Assembly (NCBI GenBank): GCA_002049455.2
Contig: KV918774.1
Span: 186,001 to 250,000 of the forward strand
Reading direction: 5' to 3'
Source of the DNA: Porphyra umbilicalis
Lineage: Eukaryota > Rhodophyta > Bangiophyceae > Bangiales > Bangiaceae
DNA: 64,000 nt
In this document: positions 32,101 through 45,233 of the stretch, piece after piece
How the letters are laid out: each line of letters starts with the position of its first letter
Numbering within the stretch: the stretch's first letter is position 1
Notes under the pieces: model-generated
Databases searched by the model: none
The model's input: only the letters and a program-made list of their open reading frames with translations
What the model was told of the DNA's origin: nothing
Translations under genes and position numbers: made by a program

Positions 32101-33366
32101 GTGGCAAGCCCCCCGCCCGTTAATGGATGTGCGACCCGGCCGGACTTGGCCCCCCTGGCCAGACCCCCTGCTGCATGCGATACAGCAGTGCGGCGCCGCC
32201 GCGCGGTGCATGCCGCACACCAGCCGGGGCAGCACCCCCGCCTCAGCGTACACCCAGTCCACTCGGCCTCATGGCAGCGTGCGTTGTCAAAACGGGCCAC
32301 GTCGGGGCGGCTACGGGAGGGAGCCGACGCGGCGACCAGCGGCGGTGCAACCTTGTCAAGGCAGCTGCTCGGCAGGCGCTCCGAGCGGGCCGCCTCGATG
32401 CGGGGCGCCGTGAAACGCACGGACGCGGTTCCAGCGCACGTGCTACGGTTCCCTCGTGCGGGCGACTTTCAAGGCGGCTGCGGAGAGGAGTATGCAGGCG
32501 TAGAGGATAGGGACAATGCCCATTGTTGTTGCCCGATGCGGCGGGTGGACCGTCAAGGACCAAGCTACAAAACTCTGTGGAGAACAGCAGGAAGGAACAA
32601 GGCCCAAATAGCGGGCAGAAGAAGCATACACAGTGAATCGCGACCCCACACGACGCGCGGGGCGTGTGTCCCTTGACGGCTGAAGCATTCGTACGCAACT
32701 GCGCTACGCCAATCAAACCTCCTCCCTCCCTAACCCCCGACGAGCGACACCGCATCGGCGTGCGAAACGCGGAAGGGCGATGCGGCAGCGAGCCGCCCAG
32801 AGGAGGAGGAATAAAAGTATCAGGAAAAGGCGGCATCAGACACGCGCGTAGCAGAACACACGCATCGGCCGGCACGCATTCGGTTTGCGAGATGAACGCC
32901 GCGCGGGACAACAAAAATTCACGCACCCCACGACGTGCGCCGGTGGGTTACCCCCGCCAACGCGCCGCACCCCCACAATAAGAATCACCCGGTATATCCC
33001 GGGTTTTGGGTCCCCGAAATCCCGGGTTGATGGAGGAGAAAACCCCTCTCAGACGGCCGTCAAGCGCCCTGAACATCATCAGAGACTTGTGCCCACCTAT
33101 TAGCAAGGGCATCCAATGGGCAATCCAACTGGCTGATCCGCGCAGACTGGTGGACGGGTCAATCGGATACTGATGGGCGCCTACCCCCCTGTGAAAGTAT
33201 TGAAAACGGGCGCAATCAAGGATGTGGAGGGGGGAGGCAGGCAGCAACAAGAACAGGTCGTGCATGTCATGAGAGCAGAGGCCCTTGCTCTTTGCCCCAG
33301 TCTGTGCCATCCCGAGGTCGGTGAGCGGCGGTCATTGGCGGCCCTCGCGGCACTGCCACCTGCTTG
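29185..33366. other. Long stretch with no supported gene
   Basis: About 4.2 kb of mixed composition. The one clear structure is a perfect hairpin, CACCGTGGGA / TCCCACGGTG around seven bases (31909-31935). Frames in 31.8-32.7 kb are open on both strands but show no motifs. Confidence 0.4.
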
Positions 33367-33388
33367 TAGGGTTGCACACGACGCCTCT
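33367..33388 (+). repeat. Possible transposon terminus, family TAGGGTTG...
   Basis: Reads TAGGGTTGCACACGACGCC and resembles the sequences at 36258 and (inverted) 61431-61451. An AT-rich stretch with TCGCGA and TATATTAATATATTA follows at 33430-33515. Confidence 0.35.
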
Positions 33389-34749
33389 ACTTCGAGGGCG
33401 TCAGGGGCGCGCGACGGATAGGACCAGGGATGGAAAAAATCGCGATTTTTTTACATCTCGGATCGATTAATCTATATATTAATATATTAAATCTCGATTT
33501 TTCAATTAATCAATGGTTTTATTGCTGTCTGTGACTTCGACTGCGGGCTGTGTCTGACCATCCAAGTTGCCGCCGCGTCGCTGGTCCGAGGGTGCTCGCT
33601 TGCCTCGGTCGGTGGTGTGCTTTTTACACTTCACACTGAGTGGCGCGTCGGTCATCCTGAGGTGGAAGAGAGAAGAGCGGGGAGGCCGAGGTGGACGCCG
33701 TTGTCCGTCCAGTGCGAGGTGAGGGTGACGAGCCGCCTCTGTAGCCGAGGCCGCCCCCGCTGCCGCTCTCCACCGTTATGACCACCCCGCCTCCGCACCG
33801 TCAGCCACCAAGACGCGTGTCGCACCACAGGCAGCGGCCGAGACCCGAGGCGACAGCCTTGCAAACCAAGAACCTGAAAAAGACTGGCTCCAAGATCGGG
33901 GCTATCTGAGAGGTCCACAGAACAGGGCCCACAGGCGGGTATTAAGGAGTTGTCAGCCAAGCACGTGTCGGGAGAGGCTCTTTCCGTGGAGGCCAGTCGA
34001 GAATTTTCTCGTACCCCACGCCGCCTGCCCCCGTGCAGTGATGTGTCAGTCCTTCAGAAAACGCGCATGTCTCATTTTTTGGACACGCACCATACACTGC
34101 GGGTCGGTATTTCATCGCCGGCATAATTCTAAATGTGCCGGCTTGTAAATCTATAACGAGTAGACGCGAAAGAATGTTTTGAGATACTGTAGCCATGCAA
34201 AGCTCCTGTGAGATGGCCTCAGCATGATTCGGAGGATCATGTGCACAACAGTTCTGTGGATCGGCGAATATCCTACACTTCAGATTGCCTGATTATCGAG
34301 TTACCTCTGTGATTCGGCAGTTCATCACTACAGTTTCTGGACTCGTTCTACGGATCATCTTCGGGACTGATTCTGGGATCGTCTGCAAAGTGGGGCATAT
34401 GCTGATTTGCTGTACTGGCGCTGGTACCCACAATTTTCAAATTGCCTCCGAACGCGTCCAGTACAGGCTGAAATGGCATGTACTAGGCCATATTCGACCC
34501 CCCTCCACACTGCAAAACTTCCAATATAGTATAGAAACGATATTCGCGTTTTAGACCGCGGCGCTCCTCTGCACTCTCGCAGTATAGACAAGAACTGCGT
34601 CCCAGACATGAAACGTAGACCTCTGTGACAGCCAGATTGCGGTTGTTTCTGAGCGACGAGCGTGTCCTACGTGACGTTGCCTGGATCAATTACGTTGCTG
34701 GGAAAGTGATGGTGTATATTGCGCTTCCGGGGGCTTCCAGGGGCTGCCC
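33389..34749. other. Intergenic; AT-rich island at 33430-33515, otherwise nothing recognised
   Basis: The island (AAATCGCGATTT, then TATATATTAATATATTAAAT) is the most AT-rich part of the window. The rest is lower-GC DNA with short frames only. Confidence 0.4.
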
Positions 34750-35680
34750 CCCACGACTCCGACGCTGCCGCCCCCCCAACCGTCCCTACCTCCCCACCCC
34801 CCCGCCTCCCCCCCCAGCCCCCGACCACCCCACCCACCGGCTCCTATCACCGGTCCGCCCGCCCGCCACTTGGTCGCCTCCTGCTTGCCGCCAGCCCGCC
34901 ATTTGCCTGCCACTTGCCCGTCACTTGGACGCCACTTGCCCACCTCTTGCCCCGCACTCGCTTGCTTCCCACTCGCCCGCCACCAACCAGCCGCCCGCCC
35001 CCGACGTAACCGTCACCAGAACACTGAATTTTCACCACCGACACCCTTTCTCGCCGCCACCAGCCCGCCACCACTTGCCCGCCGCCGACCCCGCGCCCGC
35101 CTGCCGTCGGCCCCCCGCAAGTTCCCTCCCGCTGATCCACCACCTGCCTGCCGCCAGCCCGCCACCTCTTGCCCGCCGCCGACCCCTCGCCTGCCCACCG
35201 CCAGCCCGCCGCCCCTTGCGCGCCACCGATCCGCCGCCTTGCCGCCGCCAGCCCGTCTCCTCTTGCACGCCGCGGACGCCCCGCCTTGCCGCCGCCAGCC
35301 TGCCGCCACGTGCGCACCGCGATCCACCGCCTTGGCGCCGCCAGCCTGCTCCCGCTTGCCGTCCGCGGACGCCCCGCCTTGCCGCCGCCAGCCCGGCGCC
35401 ACTTGCGCACTGCCGATCCACCGCCTTGCCGCCGCGAACCCGCCGCCACTTCCTCGCCGACGACCCAATGCCTACCTGCGACCAGCGCACAGCCTACCCC
35501 CCACCAGCCCACCGCCCGCCGCCCACTTTCCTACCGCCAGCCCACCGCCAACCAACCGCCTGCCCGCCACCAGGCCACCGCCTTGCAACCGCCTGGCCAC
35601 CCCCTGCGCGCCGTCCGCGCGCTGCCACCAGCCCACCTCCTGACAGATACCCGCCCACCACTACGTAGCACGCCCACGAA
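34750..35680. repeat. C-rich minisatellite region, 47-bp units at its core
   Basis: At 35231-35440 the phrase CCGCCTTGCCGCCGCCAGCC recurs about every 47 bp, with two alternating tails (CGCGGACGCC and CGATCCA). Flanking DNA is a looser mix of CCCGCCACC and CCAGCCCGCC. Long proline-rich frames on both strands are an effect of the repeat. Confidence 0.8.
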
Positions 35681-35729
35681 CAGTCAGCCCATCGCCAAGC
35701 CACCCACCATCAGGAAAGAAAGTGAGGTA

Positions 35730-35896
35730 TGACCCCCAGAGCTTCTGCGTCTACGTGCTGAACGCTGGTGGCTTCTGGCTGGCCAGGGACGCCCCACACA
35801 GATTGATGTGTGACCCCCTGAGCTTTTGCATCTACGTGCTGAACGCTGGTGGCTTCTGGCAGTCCAGGGACGCCCGACACAGATTGATGTGTGACA
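35730..35896. repeat. 81-bp direct repeat, two copies
   Basis: TGACCCCC(C)GAGCTT... at 35730 recurs at 35811 and includes TACGTGCTGAACGCTGGTGG in both copies. A few substitutions separate them. Confidence 0.9.
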
Positions 35897-37871
35897 AACC
35901 GTCCTGACTGGCCCTGGCACGCAGCGAAACGACGAAGACACACCCGATTTCCTTGTGTGCGCGTCACTTGTAGCCTGCTTCAGCAGGGGCTACAAGGCCA
36001 CGAATCTGGCCCGATTTTCCTGGTACACCCCACGGGGCCAGCACGTGGGACTTGTAGCCCACGTTCTGGACCCAACCCCCCCCCAGATGACGTGCGTTCG
36101 GCCCCCCCCGCACGGCCGCCGCTCCGAATTGATGCCAGTAAGGCAATCGGGCCTGCAGTACATGAAATTTAGCCTAGTACGCGTCTTAGTACACGTCTAG
36201 TATGCGCCCCACTTTCCCGACGATCGTTCCAGAAGCTATGTCATCCTGACCAACAGATAGGGTTGTGCAACACGCCCGCACAGTAGGGTCAGGACCGCGT
36301 TCCTTCCAAATCTGCACGACCCCCGATTCCAGCCTCTTGCGCGAATCCGTTGGCCGTTTACAAGCCCAACAGAGAGCGTGCGGAGTGCGTGGATTTTGCA
36401 TTAACGCCTCCATTTTGTGTCAGCAATCAGCATTCGTCCACGGTGGTTGAGCTCCCTGCTCGAACCGAAATGCACACAAATAATCCGTGGGCGTGTCATA
36501 CCCGCAACGCCGCAAGAGGACATCGTTCAATCTTCTTTGAAAAGGACAATCGTCTCGCGCAGTCGTTCTGGAAACGACCTTTAGACGGGACCAACTTTAG
36601 TTGGCTTCCTGTACATAATCAGGCGGAACGTGTTCGACGGAGCATTGTTTACAAGCGATGTGCACTCGTCGCTGCACAAAATCGCCGGAAGCATCAGAGC
36701 CTACTGTATGCCAGAGTCCTGCGAACACGTGCTACACGCGTGTCGAGTCATGTCGAGTCATGCGGGAAGCCGGACGGATTTGTGCAGACCTCAGGACACC
36801 CAGCCGAATGCGGCGCAGATTTCCATCCCGATTCGGCATTCCGTGCCTGAAGTGGGACACGGCTGGCCCGAAGCGGGCACGTGAGCTGGCGCCTCGTGTC
36901 ACCAAACTGCAGCGGGCGTGTCGGTCGGTCTCGTTAGACAATGTCGCACACTCACGCCCATCGCCCCACCCCAACCCACGTCCCCGCGGGGCGGCTGCTT
37001 GTCGCCGCACCCTCCCTCACCCCCGGTGCGACCCATGCTGGCTGGACTCCACCCTGCAACCGCCCTCCATGACTCGCACGCAAGTTTCCCCTCCGACGCC
37101 ACCCCGTGCCCCCGCGTCTTGACCCACCGCGTCGCGACGCACCTTTCGATAACGACGTGACGAAGTACGTTGCGCGCACTGCACCCTCCTCGCCCCGCCT
37201 CCCGCGCACCCCCACCCGCCTCATCCCCCCTCCCCCCCCGCTTGTGACTGTCCGCCTTCGCCTCCTCCGCCATATCATCGACGCGCCCATTCCCCATGTC
37301 TCTCGTGGACCGCCCGCGCTTCGCACTCGTGGGGACCGACCATGCTTCTCATCGACCACCACCGTCAGCGTTGGTCGGTCGGCCGGCCATGCACAGGCTG
37401 CACTGGCGCGTGTGGTCTGTGGCAGGCGGCGAAACACGGGCGTTGCGACGTCACCTACATGTGTTTGCTGCGTGTCTGTCGACTCGAGGCGACGCGGCGC
37501 GGCCGACAACGTGGGCGAGGCACCACCCGGTGAGCCTGTGCATTCCCGGCGCATCCCCTCACCCGCCCCGCGCGGCTGCCCACGTCCGTGCTTGTCCCTT
37601 TGCCATCGTCATTGCCTTGGTTACGAATACAACTCACATTCTGCGCCCTCTAACTTCTTGCATGCATTGTGGGCACATAGCGCCGTTGTTTTTCATCGTC
37701 TACTCTGTGTCGTGCGTGTGAATAGGACAGAGATGTGCAGGACGCAGCAATACGTTTGTGTGTAGCAGTGGATACAGACCTACATGTGAAGGATGAGGAC
37801 ATGTAAAGTAAGAGGCGAGTACACACCGACTAATTGTGATCAAGCAGACCCCCAAAAGACGGAACAAGCGT
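35897..37871. other. Intergenic; no supported gene
   Basis: Includes a possible transposon terminus (36258-36279, TAGGGTTGTGCAACACGCCC) and two adjacent small hairpins near 36562-36602 (GTCGTT/AACGAC and CCAACT/AGTTGG). GC-rich frames at 36.9-37.6 kb lack motifs. Confidence 0.4.
36258..36279 (+). repeat. Candidate terminal repeat, TAGGGTTGTGCAACACGCCC
   Basis: Twenty bases with one mismatch to the reverse complement of 61431-61451. It is preceded by CCAACAGA, the same word that follows the 61.45-kb copy. Confidence 0.6.
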
Positions 37872-40202
37872 CTACTCATCGAGGTCCATGTCCAGCTCAT
37901 CCGTCAAGTCTACTGCCGTGGTGACGCGAGGAGCCGCCGCCGGGAATGCGGCATAAATGTACTCGTGGTTGTGCCGCTTGAAGGAGGCGGTCTCGGTCGT
38001 GTCCAGCTCCATCATCGTCATAAATGAAGTATGCAAAGAGAAAGACGACGGAGCCGAGCACTTGAGTACGGCCATCTGCACCTTTTCAGCGGGAGCGAGG
38101 CCCAGGGACTCCGTGTCCTTCCCAACGAGGCGCAAGAACATGTTCTGCAGGCCGATTGGCATAGGCGCAAAGTTGTTCGACTCCTGAAGCTGCACCGCAG
38201 CAGCGTCCGCGAGTCCGTCAGTATCCACAGTGGAGCGGGAAGGACCGGCCGGGCCGCCCCGCGCAGCAGCAGCTGACGTAGGGCGACTACTTGGTGGCAG
38301 CGCAGCGCTGGGCCGCTCCGCGCTGGTACGAGACGGAAGAGATGGCGACGACATTGCATCTGTGCCGCCAGCAGCGGGAGTCTTGGAACTCTCGGACCCT
38401 TCCTCTTTGTCCTCATACGCATCATCGTCGCCGTCGTCGTCGCCGTCAACCGTCTTGGGCGCAGCACGCGGCATTTTCTCGCGGCGGCGCGATGACATGG
38501 GTGACCCACCGACAACAGTGGCGCCTCCTGCGCTACCCACGGAAGCTGCATAGTCAGCCTGTGGAGCGGCGCCGCCCGCGCCACCGGTGCCACCAACACC
38601 TCCCGTGCCGCCCGTGCCGCCCGTGTCGCCAACTGTCCCTCCCGTAGTGGCGCGAGAGACCTGCCGAGGCGGCGAGTCGGTCTCCGATCGACCTCCGTTG
38701 GCGTCGGAGACAGGGCCACGGACAGAGACGCCTTGGTTGTTTCGCTTGTCGTCATTGGTAGTGAGGGTCACAAATAACTCGTACAACCCGCCCTCACCAT
38801 CGACGTCGTCGGAGTTGCAAACCGTCTTGCGACAGTGTACAATGTACTTTGAAAAGTGTTTCCAAGAGGTGTCGAGGAGAAACGGGAACTGCACGAAGAC
38901 GACGATACCCCCGTGTGGCCACACGAGGTTCTTGGGTACCTTTGCAATCAGATACGGCGGGGAGACCACGTCGGTAGGGTCGTCCTGCATGATGGCAGTG
39001 ACCGCAGCGTGGTTCGTCTGCTTGAGCTTCGCCTGGAGCTTGCTTGAACGCAAGCTCTTCACCGACTGGGTGACCGACCCAGCGTACGTGGCTGGACGCT
39101 TGCCGCGCGTCGACTTGGCGCTTGCGACAACAGGAGTCGACGATGGGGCGGCACGGCCACGACTGGAGCGTGCCGGCGAGTTGGCTGCAGCCCCAGATGC
39201 TGCAACCTCAGCTGCTTCAGCCGCATCGGCAGGCGGCTGGGAAGCACCACCCGTGGGTGGGACATCTCCGGCCGCCCCCCCTGGAGAGATGTTGTCCGTA
39301 GCCATGGTACCTTCCGGCCCGGCCAAGAATCGGCTCCTCAACGCCGCCAGCAGCGGCTCGCTCTCGGCATGCGACTCGTGGATTTTTGCCCACGAGATGG
39401 CCAGCTCCTTGACCTCGTCTTCGTCGTCGTCGGGGCCGCGAATCAGCTTAGCCGTAATCCCGGGGGGCAGTGACTGCCCCGCAGTAGACCACACGCGGCG
39501 GATAGCGGCAACGATTACCGCGGCATCGCTGCTGACGGGCGTTGCACGGCGCGGCGCTGGTACTCGTACGACGGTAAGCACGACAGTCGAGCGTAGCTTG
39601 AGGTTTCGCACCAGCCAGTTCCACTTCTTCGACAGCGGGTTGAGCATCAGTTTGGTAGCGTCCGCAAAGACATCTCCCGGCTGGTTGAACACGTGTTTCA
39701 TAACCTGCGTGGCGACCATCACCGAGCAGCCCAACATCAGATGAGCAGACATAGGAGGAAGCGCATAGGTCGTCAGGGTCTGCCACCTTTGAAGGGAATG
39801 TGTGCGCCGCATGCACACGCAATCACACAGAATCGCACTGTAAAAGTACCTTCACATGTGCAGCACATCAATCGTGCCCATGCCCCCTGATGCAACTTCC
39901 TCCCTCTGGAGAATGCCACGTACAGTGATTCGCTCCTTGATCTCGATGACGCCCTTCCTCACCTTCAGCAGTTTAGTCAGGAGCTCCGCTACCTGCGTAG
40001 ACGTGGCATGCTGCAGCTTGATAGTCAGGTATGACCGGAGCGCCGTCGTCTCGATGTTTGAGTGCCGGAAGGCGAGGTCGCGCATCACCATCAGGACGTG
40101 GCACACAAGCAAGACGGGCAAGCTGGAGGGGCGAGAAGAAACAGCCGAGGTGACAGTGAAGAGCGTGGTCATTAGCACGGCACATGTATCCTCAGGTATC
40201 AT
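37872..40202 (-). CDS. Unrecognised two-exon protein with basic and glycine-rich linkers
   Basis: Exon 1 is 40202-39856 and exon 2 is 39786-37872, with a 69-bp intron (GT at 39855, AG at 39787). The phases fit: the split codon becomes ATG and the protein reads ...TIDVLHM|WQTLTTYAL. The result is about 753 residues. The start codon is the first in-frame ATG (MIPEDTCAVL); a further intron near the start is possible. Residues 1-270 look globular (CHVLMVMRDLAFRHSN, KKWNWLVRNLKLRSTVVLTV). The middle is low complexity with basic patches (KSTRGKRPA, RRREKMPRAAPK) and a GGTGG run. A second globular part has WPHGGIVVFVQFPFLL, and the C-terminus ends in an acidic tail (DLTDELDMDLDE). This suggests a nuclear protein. 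I know no family; see the finding on its likeness to the gene at the right edge. Confidence 0.65.
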
Positions 40203-43200
40203 TGTGATGAAGGACAAGTGTGCAACAGCTCGCTTCCCCACACCCGTGCACCCCCGTCACAAGGAGCGACAAACAAGAGGGGCCACCACGAGCACAGATC
40301 ACACGCAAAGAGGCCTCGTGACGTTGACGTCGTTGTGTCGGCACGCGCTGCGGCCAGGGCTGGGAGAGGACCGGTACAACCCAAACCGAAACGTGCTCTT
40401 CAACTGTGGATTTTTGCACGGCCGCTGCCCTATGCCGCGCGAGGCTGCCCAGATCCAGCAGCCACGCGGGCCCACCGACGACAGTTCTGTGTCAGACGCT
40501 TCCGGTTGCTTTCGGGCAACACCAAACCCGCCGCGGTCGCGACACCCGCGGGTATGCGCGGCCACGCAGGGAACGGGAGGCGCTGCCCCATCTCCAGAGG
40601 CTGCAAAGAGACGAGAGACACTCCCGCCGCCCATGCAGTGTCGCGGCCGGCCGTCAGCGAGGCCAGGCATAGCCTGCGGGCACGGCCATGTGCAACCGCT
40701 TGGGGCGATATGGGGGTGGGCTGCGCGGGGGGGCAGATATGACTGCCTTCCGTGGCCACACATCGGAACGCGACACTACCAGTAACGCACGCGGACGGTA
40801 GCGGAGCGGCCGCGGCCCCCGATTGATTGGCCACGGCCCCGACTGAATGGCTATCTGAGTAATCTCGTGTGCGCGAAGGAACTTCGGATCAACACCAGTG
40901 TCTGGCAGTGGCGCTGCTTTGACGGTTGACATGCCATGACGAGGATTGTCTCTTCAGTAGATATCTGCACAATTTCTTTTCTCGCAGATACCGATGTCCT
41001 CTGAATTACTGTAATCGACATAGATCTCATTCCAATCTCGTAGCTTTCTGCTCCTGTATCGACCCACAGAGCGGGGTGTTATCATGCAAGAGTCCTGAGG
41101 TGAGCCAAATTCATGGCCAGGTCGCGCGTGTCGTGTGAGCGGAGCGACGGCCACATCATCCGCACATGCAATCGACCATGGCCATACAATCAACCAGTGT
41201 CGCTGCCGCGGACGCTGGTCCTCGAGCCCGCATGGCTCTATTCTCTTCGTGCTAAGTCTTTTCGTGCACGTCCCGCATCCCACACGGCTCCGCCCCCCCA
41301 ACACGTGCCACACCATTCACGTATCTTGTCCCTGCCGTCTCGTACACGCTGCCCAGACCTCCCTGCTCAACCCTCAGGGCCGCGCCCCTTCTCAAATAAC
41401 CAGTCCCACACCACCACTCACGTCACCGTCGCATCTCCCAACCCCTTGTACTCGACACACCGTCGCCCGTCTCCCGCAGCCCTCTCGTCAACAAAGCCTG
41501 AGTCTCGCTGGCATGGATTCGCCCAGTTGACCACAATGCCACTCTCACTGCTACGACGACAGTGGGCTCACTCGAACACGGGCCACGGAGTCGACTCAAT
41601 ATGGTGCAACATCTCATCGGAAGGGCTAGCATCGTCATGATGCCCACGCAGAGTGAGGAAGAGTGGCATTTGCTGGGACTGTTGTCGAGGCGTCTCCGCC
41701 GCGCCACCCCATCGCGTTGAAGGCGCCATGATCGTCACACTCAATCGGCACACGGGTTCAGGGCAACGAGAAGGAGGCGGCAGTGAGCGCCTCTCTGACG
41801 AGGAAGCGTGATCCGCATCGACAGGCTTGTCGTCCGTCGACGTGACGATAGCGGCACAGCTGTGAGATGCCGATGCGGAAGTCGATGACCACGGGGATGA
41901 GGCGTTTGAGGTAGGCCCTGCCGAGGACGTGCATGCCCGCTGATGGGATCGCCTACGGTACTGTGCAGCCCGGCGGCGCCTGTCAATCGCCGCAACTACC
42001 GCGAGCCCGTATGCACCCAAAAAACGGCGCATCGATGGGCTCTTGCGTGGGAACTTGGGCACCGCGCCCGCGTCCCGCTGATTCGACGCGGGGGTGGCAC
42101 ACGCCGCAGCACCGTGAACGCGAAGTGGTGCGTTTGACTTCGGCCTTGCCGAGTCCGTGGAGGACGATGAATGCGACCACGCCCGGAGCGTTACCTATCG
42201 ACGCTCGGCCATGGCCGCTTCCTCTGGGGTTGCCGAGACCGTGGAGTACGATGAACGCGAGCACGCTCGGAGCGCCGCCAGTCGGCGCACGGGGTCCCGC
42301 CCGACCCCAGTCGCTCCAATACCCGCATCAGTAGCGGCAGCTGCACGCCCAGTAGGGTGCGCCGCGGTGGGCGCGAGACGAGGTTGCGGGGACAAAGCCT
42401 TTTGACCGCCCGGCACGTCTGTGCGGCTCACCGGTTGGATCTCATCACTCGACATGGAGGGCAACGAGGGGAACGAAAGGGGCTGCGGTGCCCGCAGAGA
42501 GGCGTGTGGAAGCCGCAGAAGGTAGATGGAGCCAGAAGAACACGGGAGGGTGGCTGGGAGCGCACGGAAGCGAGGAAAAAGACAAAGGCGACGGAGCGCG
42601 CAGCGCCTCGCCCTTGACCTCACAACGAAGCCTGCGTGACCACCCGATTTGGCCTCGTGGAGCAGCTGGCATGTGGCTACTTTTTCTGTACCTGGCGGAG
42701 CGCCCCAGGCACGGATACGAGCGACGCCACAGCACACTCCATGTGTGATATCTGAAAAGAACGCCCTGCCGTCGGAGGAAGGGAACTGGTCCTCGGTGTC
42801 CGGCTGTGACCGGTCCGTCGTGACAGGGGGTGTGTCACCGTCACTCGACCCCACGGCCTCTCAGCCTGTTTCTGAGTTGGCTCTGATCCTCTGAACGGGA
42901 TGGCGGGTGATGCCATTGGAAAGCGAAGCGCACGCTCAGTATGCCGCGTTTTGAGAATATTTTTCGAATGATGGTGATCTAAATCAGGACAGTCTCTCGT
43001 TACCTGTTGCGTACGGAGCTGAGTCCGTGCATTTTAGAATTTGTCACCTTGAAAACAAGTGTAGCCCCAGCAACACTGTCCAAACAGGCGCAAGTGAGTC
43101 AGGCGCGCCATGCAGCCCGCGTTAAGAATATCATCCACACTAGACCGCTCCTTCAAGGGCCCTTTGACGCAACCTTTCATCAGATCTTGGATCGTGTTGC

Positions 43201-45233
43201 TCATGTTTCAAGAAATCCTATCCAAGAGTGTCTCCTTTCCCAACGATGCTCACGAGACACTGTCGCGAACTGGGGCACCATCCATCGTCCCATCAACGCC
43301 CCCCCCCCCTCTAACGCTACTCTAGGGACCTACCCCGCCATGCAGGCCCCATGAGCAGGATCGGCAGCTCTCCACACCCCTCGACCCTCCCATCGCATGT
43401 GACGATGTGGTCACAGCGACGACGCCACGTCCTGCTCCCCGTGCCCGCCACCGCAATGCCGAGCCGACCGCAAACTCGTCCATCACCGCGGGCATGTGGA
43501 CATTTGTGGTCCTCCTGGCGATTCGATGTGCGGTCGCCGCTGAGCACCTCGTCGTCTCTTAATCACGTGGCCGCTGAGTTTCAGGATGCTATGTCGTCCC
43601 TGGCCCACCACCCCACTAACTCCCCGTTGTCGTTTCTGCGCTGCCGCCATTGGATCGTGTTCATTCTTGTGTCTGGTGTGACTGTTGCTTTATGAGTTCT
43701 GCTCTCTTGAATTGGGGGGGCCATTGCTGCTTCTGGGGCGGGTTCTTTCTTTTGGGGCGCGTGCCGTTTTTTTATCGGGCTGTTGACCGTGCCATACTCT
43801 TCTTGATTTTCATGCGCGTCAAGAATCCGCTGGCTTTCCTACTCGGTAGGCCGATGTGCCGTGACCTCATGGAGTCACCTGTGCTCGCTCCTCACCATTG
43901 TGTCTCTCTCAGTTCCTGCGTCAGAATCCGTGAGAAACGGGGCTTGTGACAAGTCTGCTGGTTCATGTGGAGGAGAAATTCGTCAAGAGCGTATCAGGGG
44001 GCAAAGAGAACGAACAGCTTGAATGATTGTGTTCTGGTCGATGACCATGACACTCGGTCATAGTTGCGGTTGGGACGTGTATTCCTCCCACGCGAGACGA
44101 GACAGCGAAGGTACTCAGTTGCCCAAGAACAAGAAAGAACATTTGTACACGCTGTCATGACGTTTTCTATCTGTCCTGCTGAGCCAGGGTACGAGTGCCC
44201 AGGCACCTGTCGCGCAAAGTACGTCGATGATGGGAATCCAGCTCCGTTGCGCATGCTGAAGTGGGCGCATCAGATAGGCAATCGATTTTACCTTGGTGCG
44301 TTCTCTTCCGCAAGCGACTTGGTGCTACCGTGCTATGTCCTGTTGCTGCCCAACTCAGTGGTCTTGACAGGATTGCAAGTAAGCCTTTGTTTCCCCCTGT
44401 TTGGCCCCACAAAACAAATGTACAAACGCGCAGTCCCGCACAGTCCCAACAAACACACGAGCCACAGGCGCACATCAAATCTGTCGCCGCTGCCCTATAC
44501 CACGCCGCGTGCACGACACCGGCGGGGATTAACAGGCCTTCGAGGACAGGTGGCGGTGCCGCGTTGGCCTGTGCGCCACCAACCTGGCCGCCACCAGCAT
44601 CAAAGCCCCCACTGGCTCGGGACACCCCTGCGTCCGCAGCTGCAGCGCCGAGGAAACACCGCGGGCCTCACATGTTGAACGAAAGCGACAGCTGCCCAGC
44701 GCAGTGGCTTGGGGGGGGGAACTCGGCGCAGCGCGCCACGAGGGGCCGGGGGGACCTGCTCAGCAGAAAGCCCCGAGTAATAGACGCCGACAAATGCCCC
44801 TACCGGCGGTGGTACAGGCCTTGAAAGGCGCCGGCCGGAACAGCGCGTGGAGGGGAAAGGACACGGGCGACGGAGACGGAAACGACGGCAGTGGTCCCGA
44901 GGTCGCTGGGGCTGGGGGGGGGGGGGGGGGCGCGCGCATTGAGGAGCACGCGGCAGACATCTGCCGCCAGCGACGGCCACGGAAAAGATGGCAACGGCCT
45001 CAACAGACGATGAGGGGGGGCGGTGGGAGCAAGCGAGGGGGGGCGGCGGGAGCAAGCGAGGGGGGCTGGAGGTAGCAAGCGAGGAGCACGCGTCCGTCCG
45101 AAAGAGGCAACCAGAGACCGCAACGGAAGCGACAGCTACGTCCTCAACGGCTGGAGGTGGGGGAGAACGGCAAGCGGCAGCGCGGCGGGCGCGAACGGCA
45201 TCGACCGCGAGCGGCGGCGCCGTGCACAAAGGC
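40203..45233. other. Long stretch with no supported gene
   Basis: About 5 kb. It holds an 84-bp direct repeat (42146 and 42230, both starting TTGCCGAG(T/A)CCGTGG), GC-rich DNA with a G run near 44917, and T-rich DNA near 43690-43830. Several minus frames in 41.5-42.1 kb are serine-rich but lack an ATG in a good context or any motif. Confidence 0.4.

Noticed and set aside
33429-33515. AT-rich island as a replication origin or transposon core
   Set aside because: Only composition supports it; no paired ends or other signals.
34625-35668. 347-residue plus-strand proline-rich frame
   Set aside because: C-rich minisatellite; open frames on both strands, no domain.
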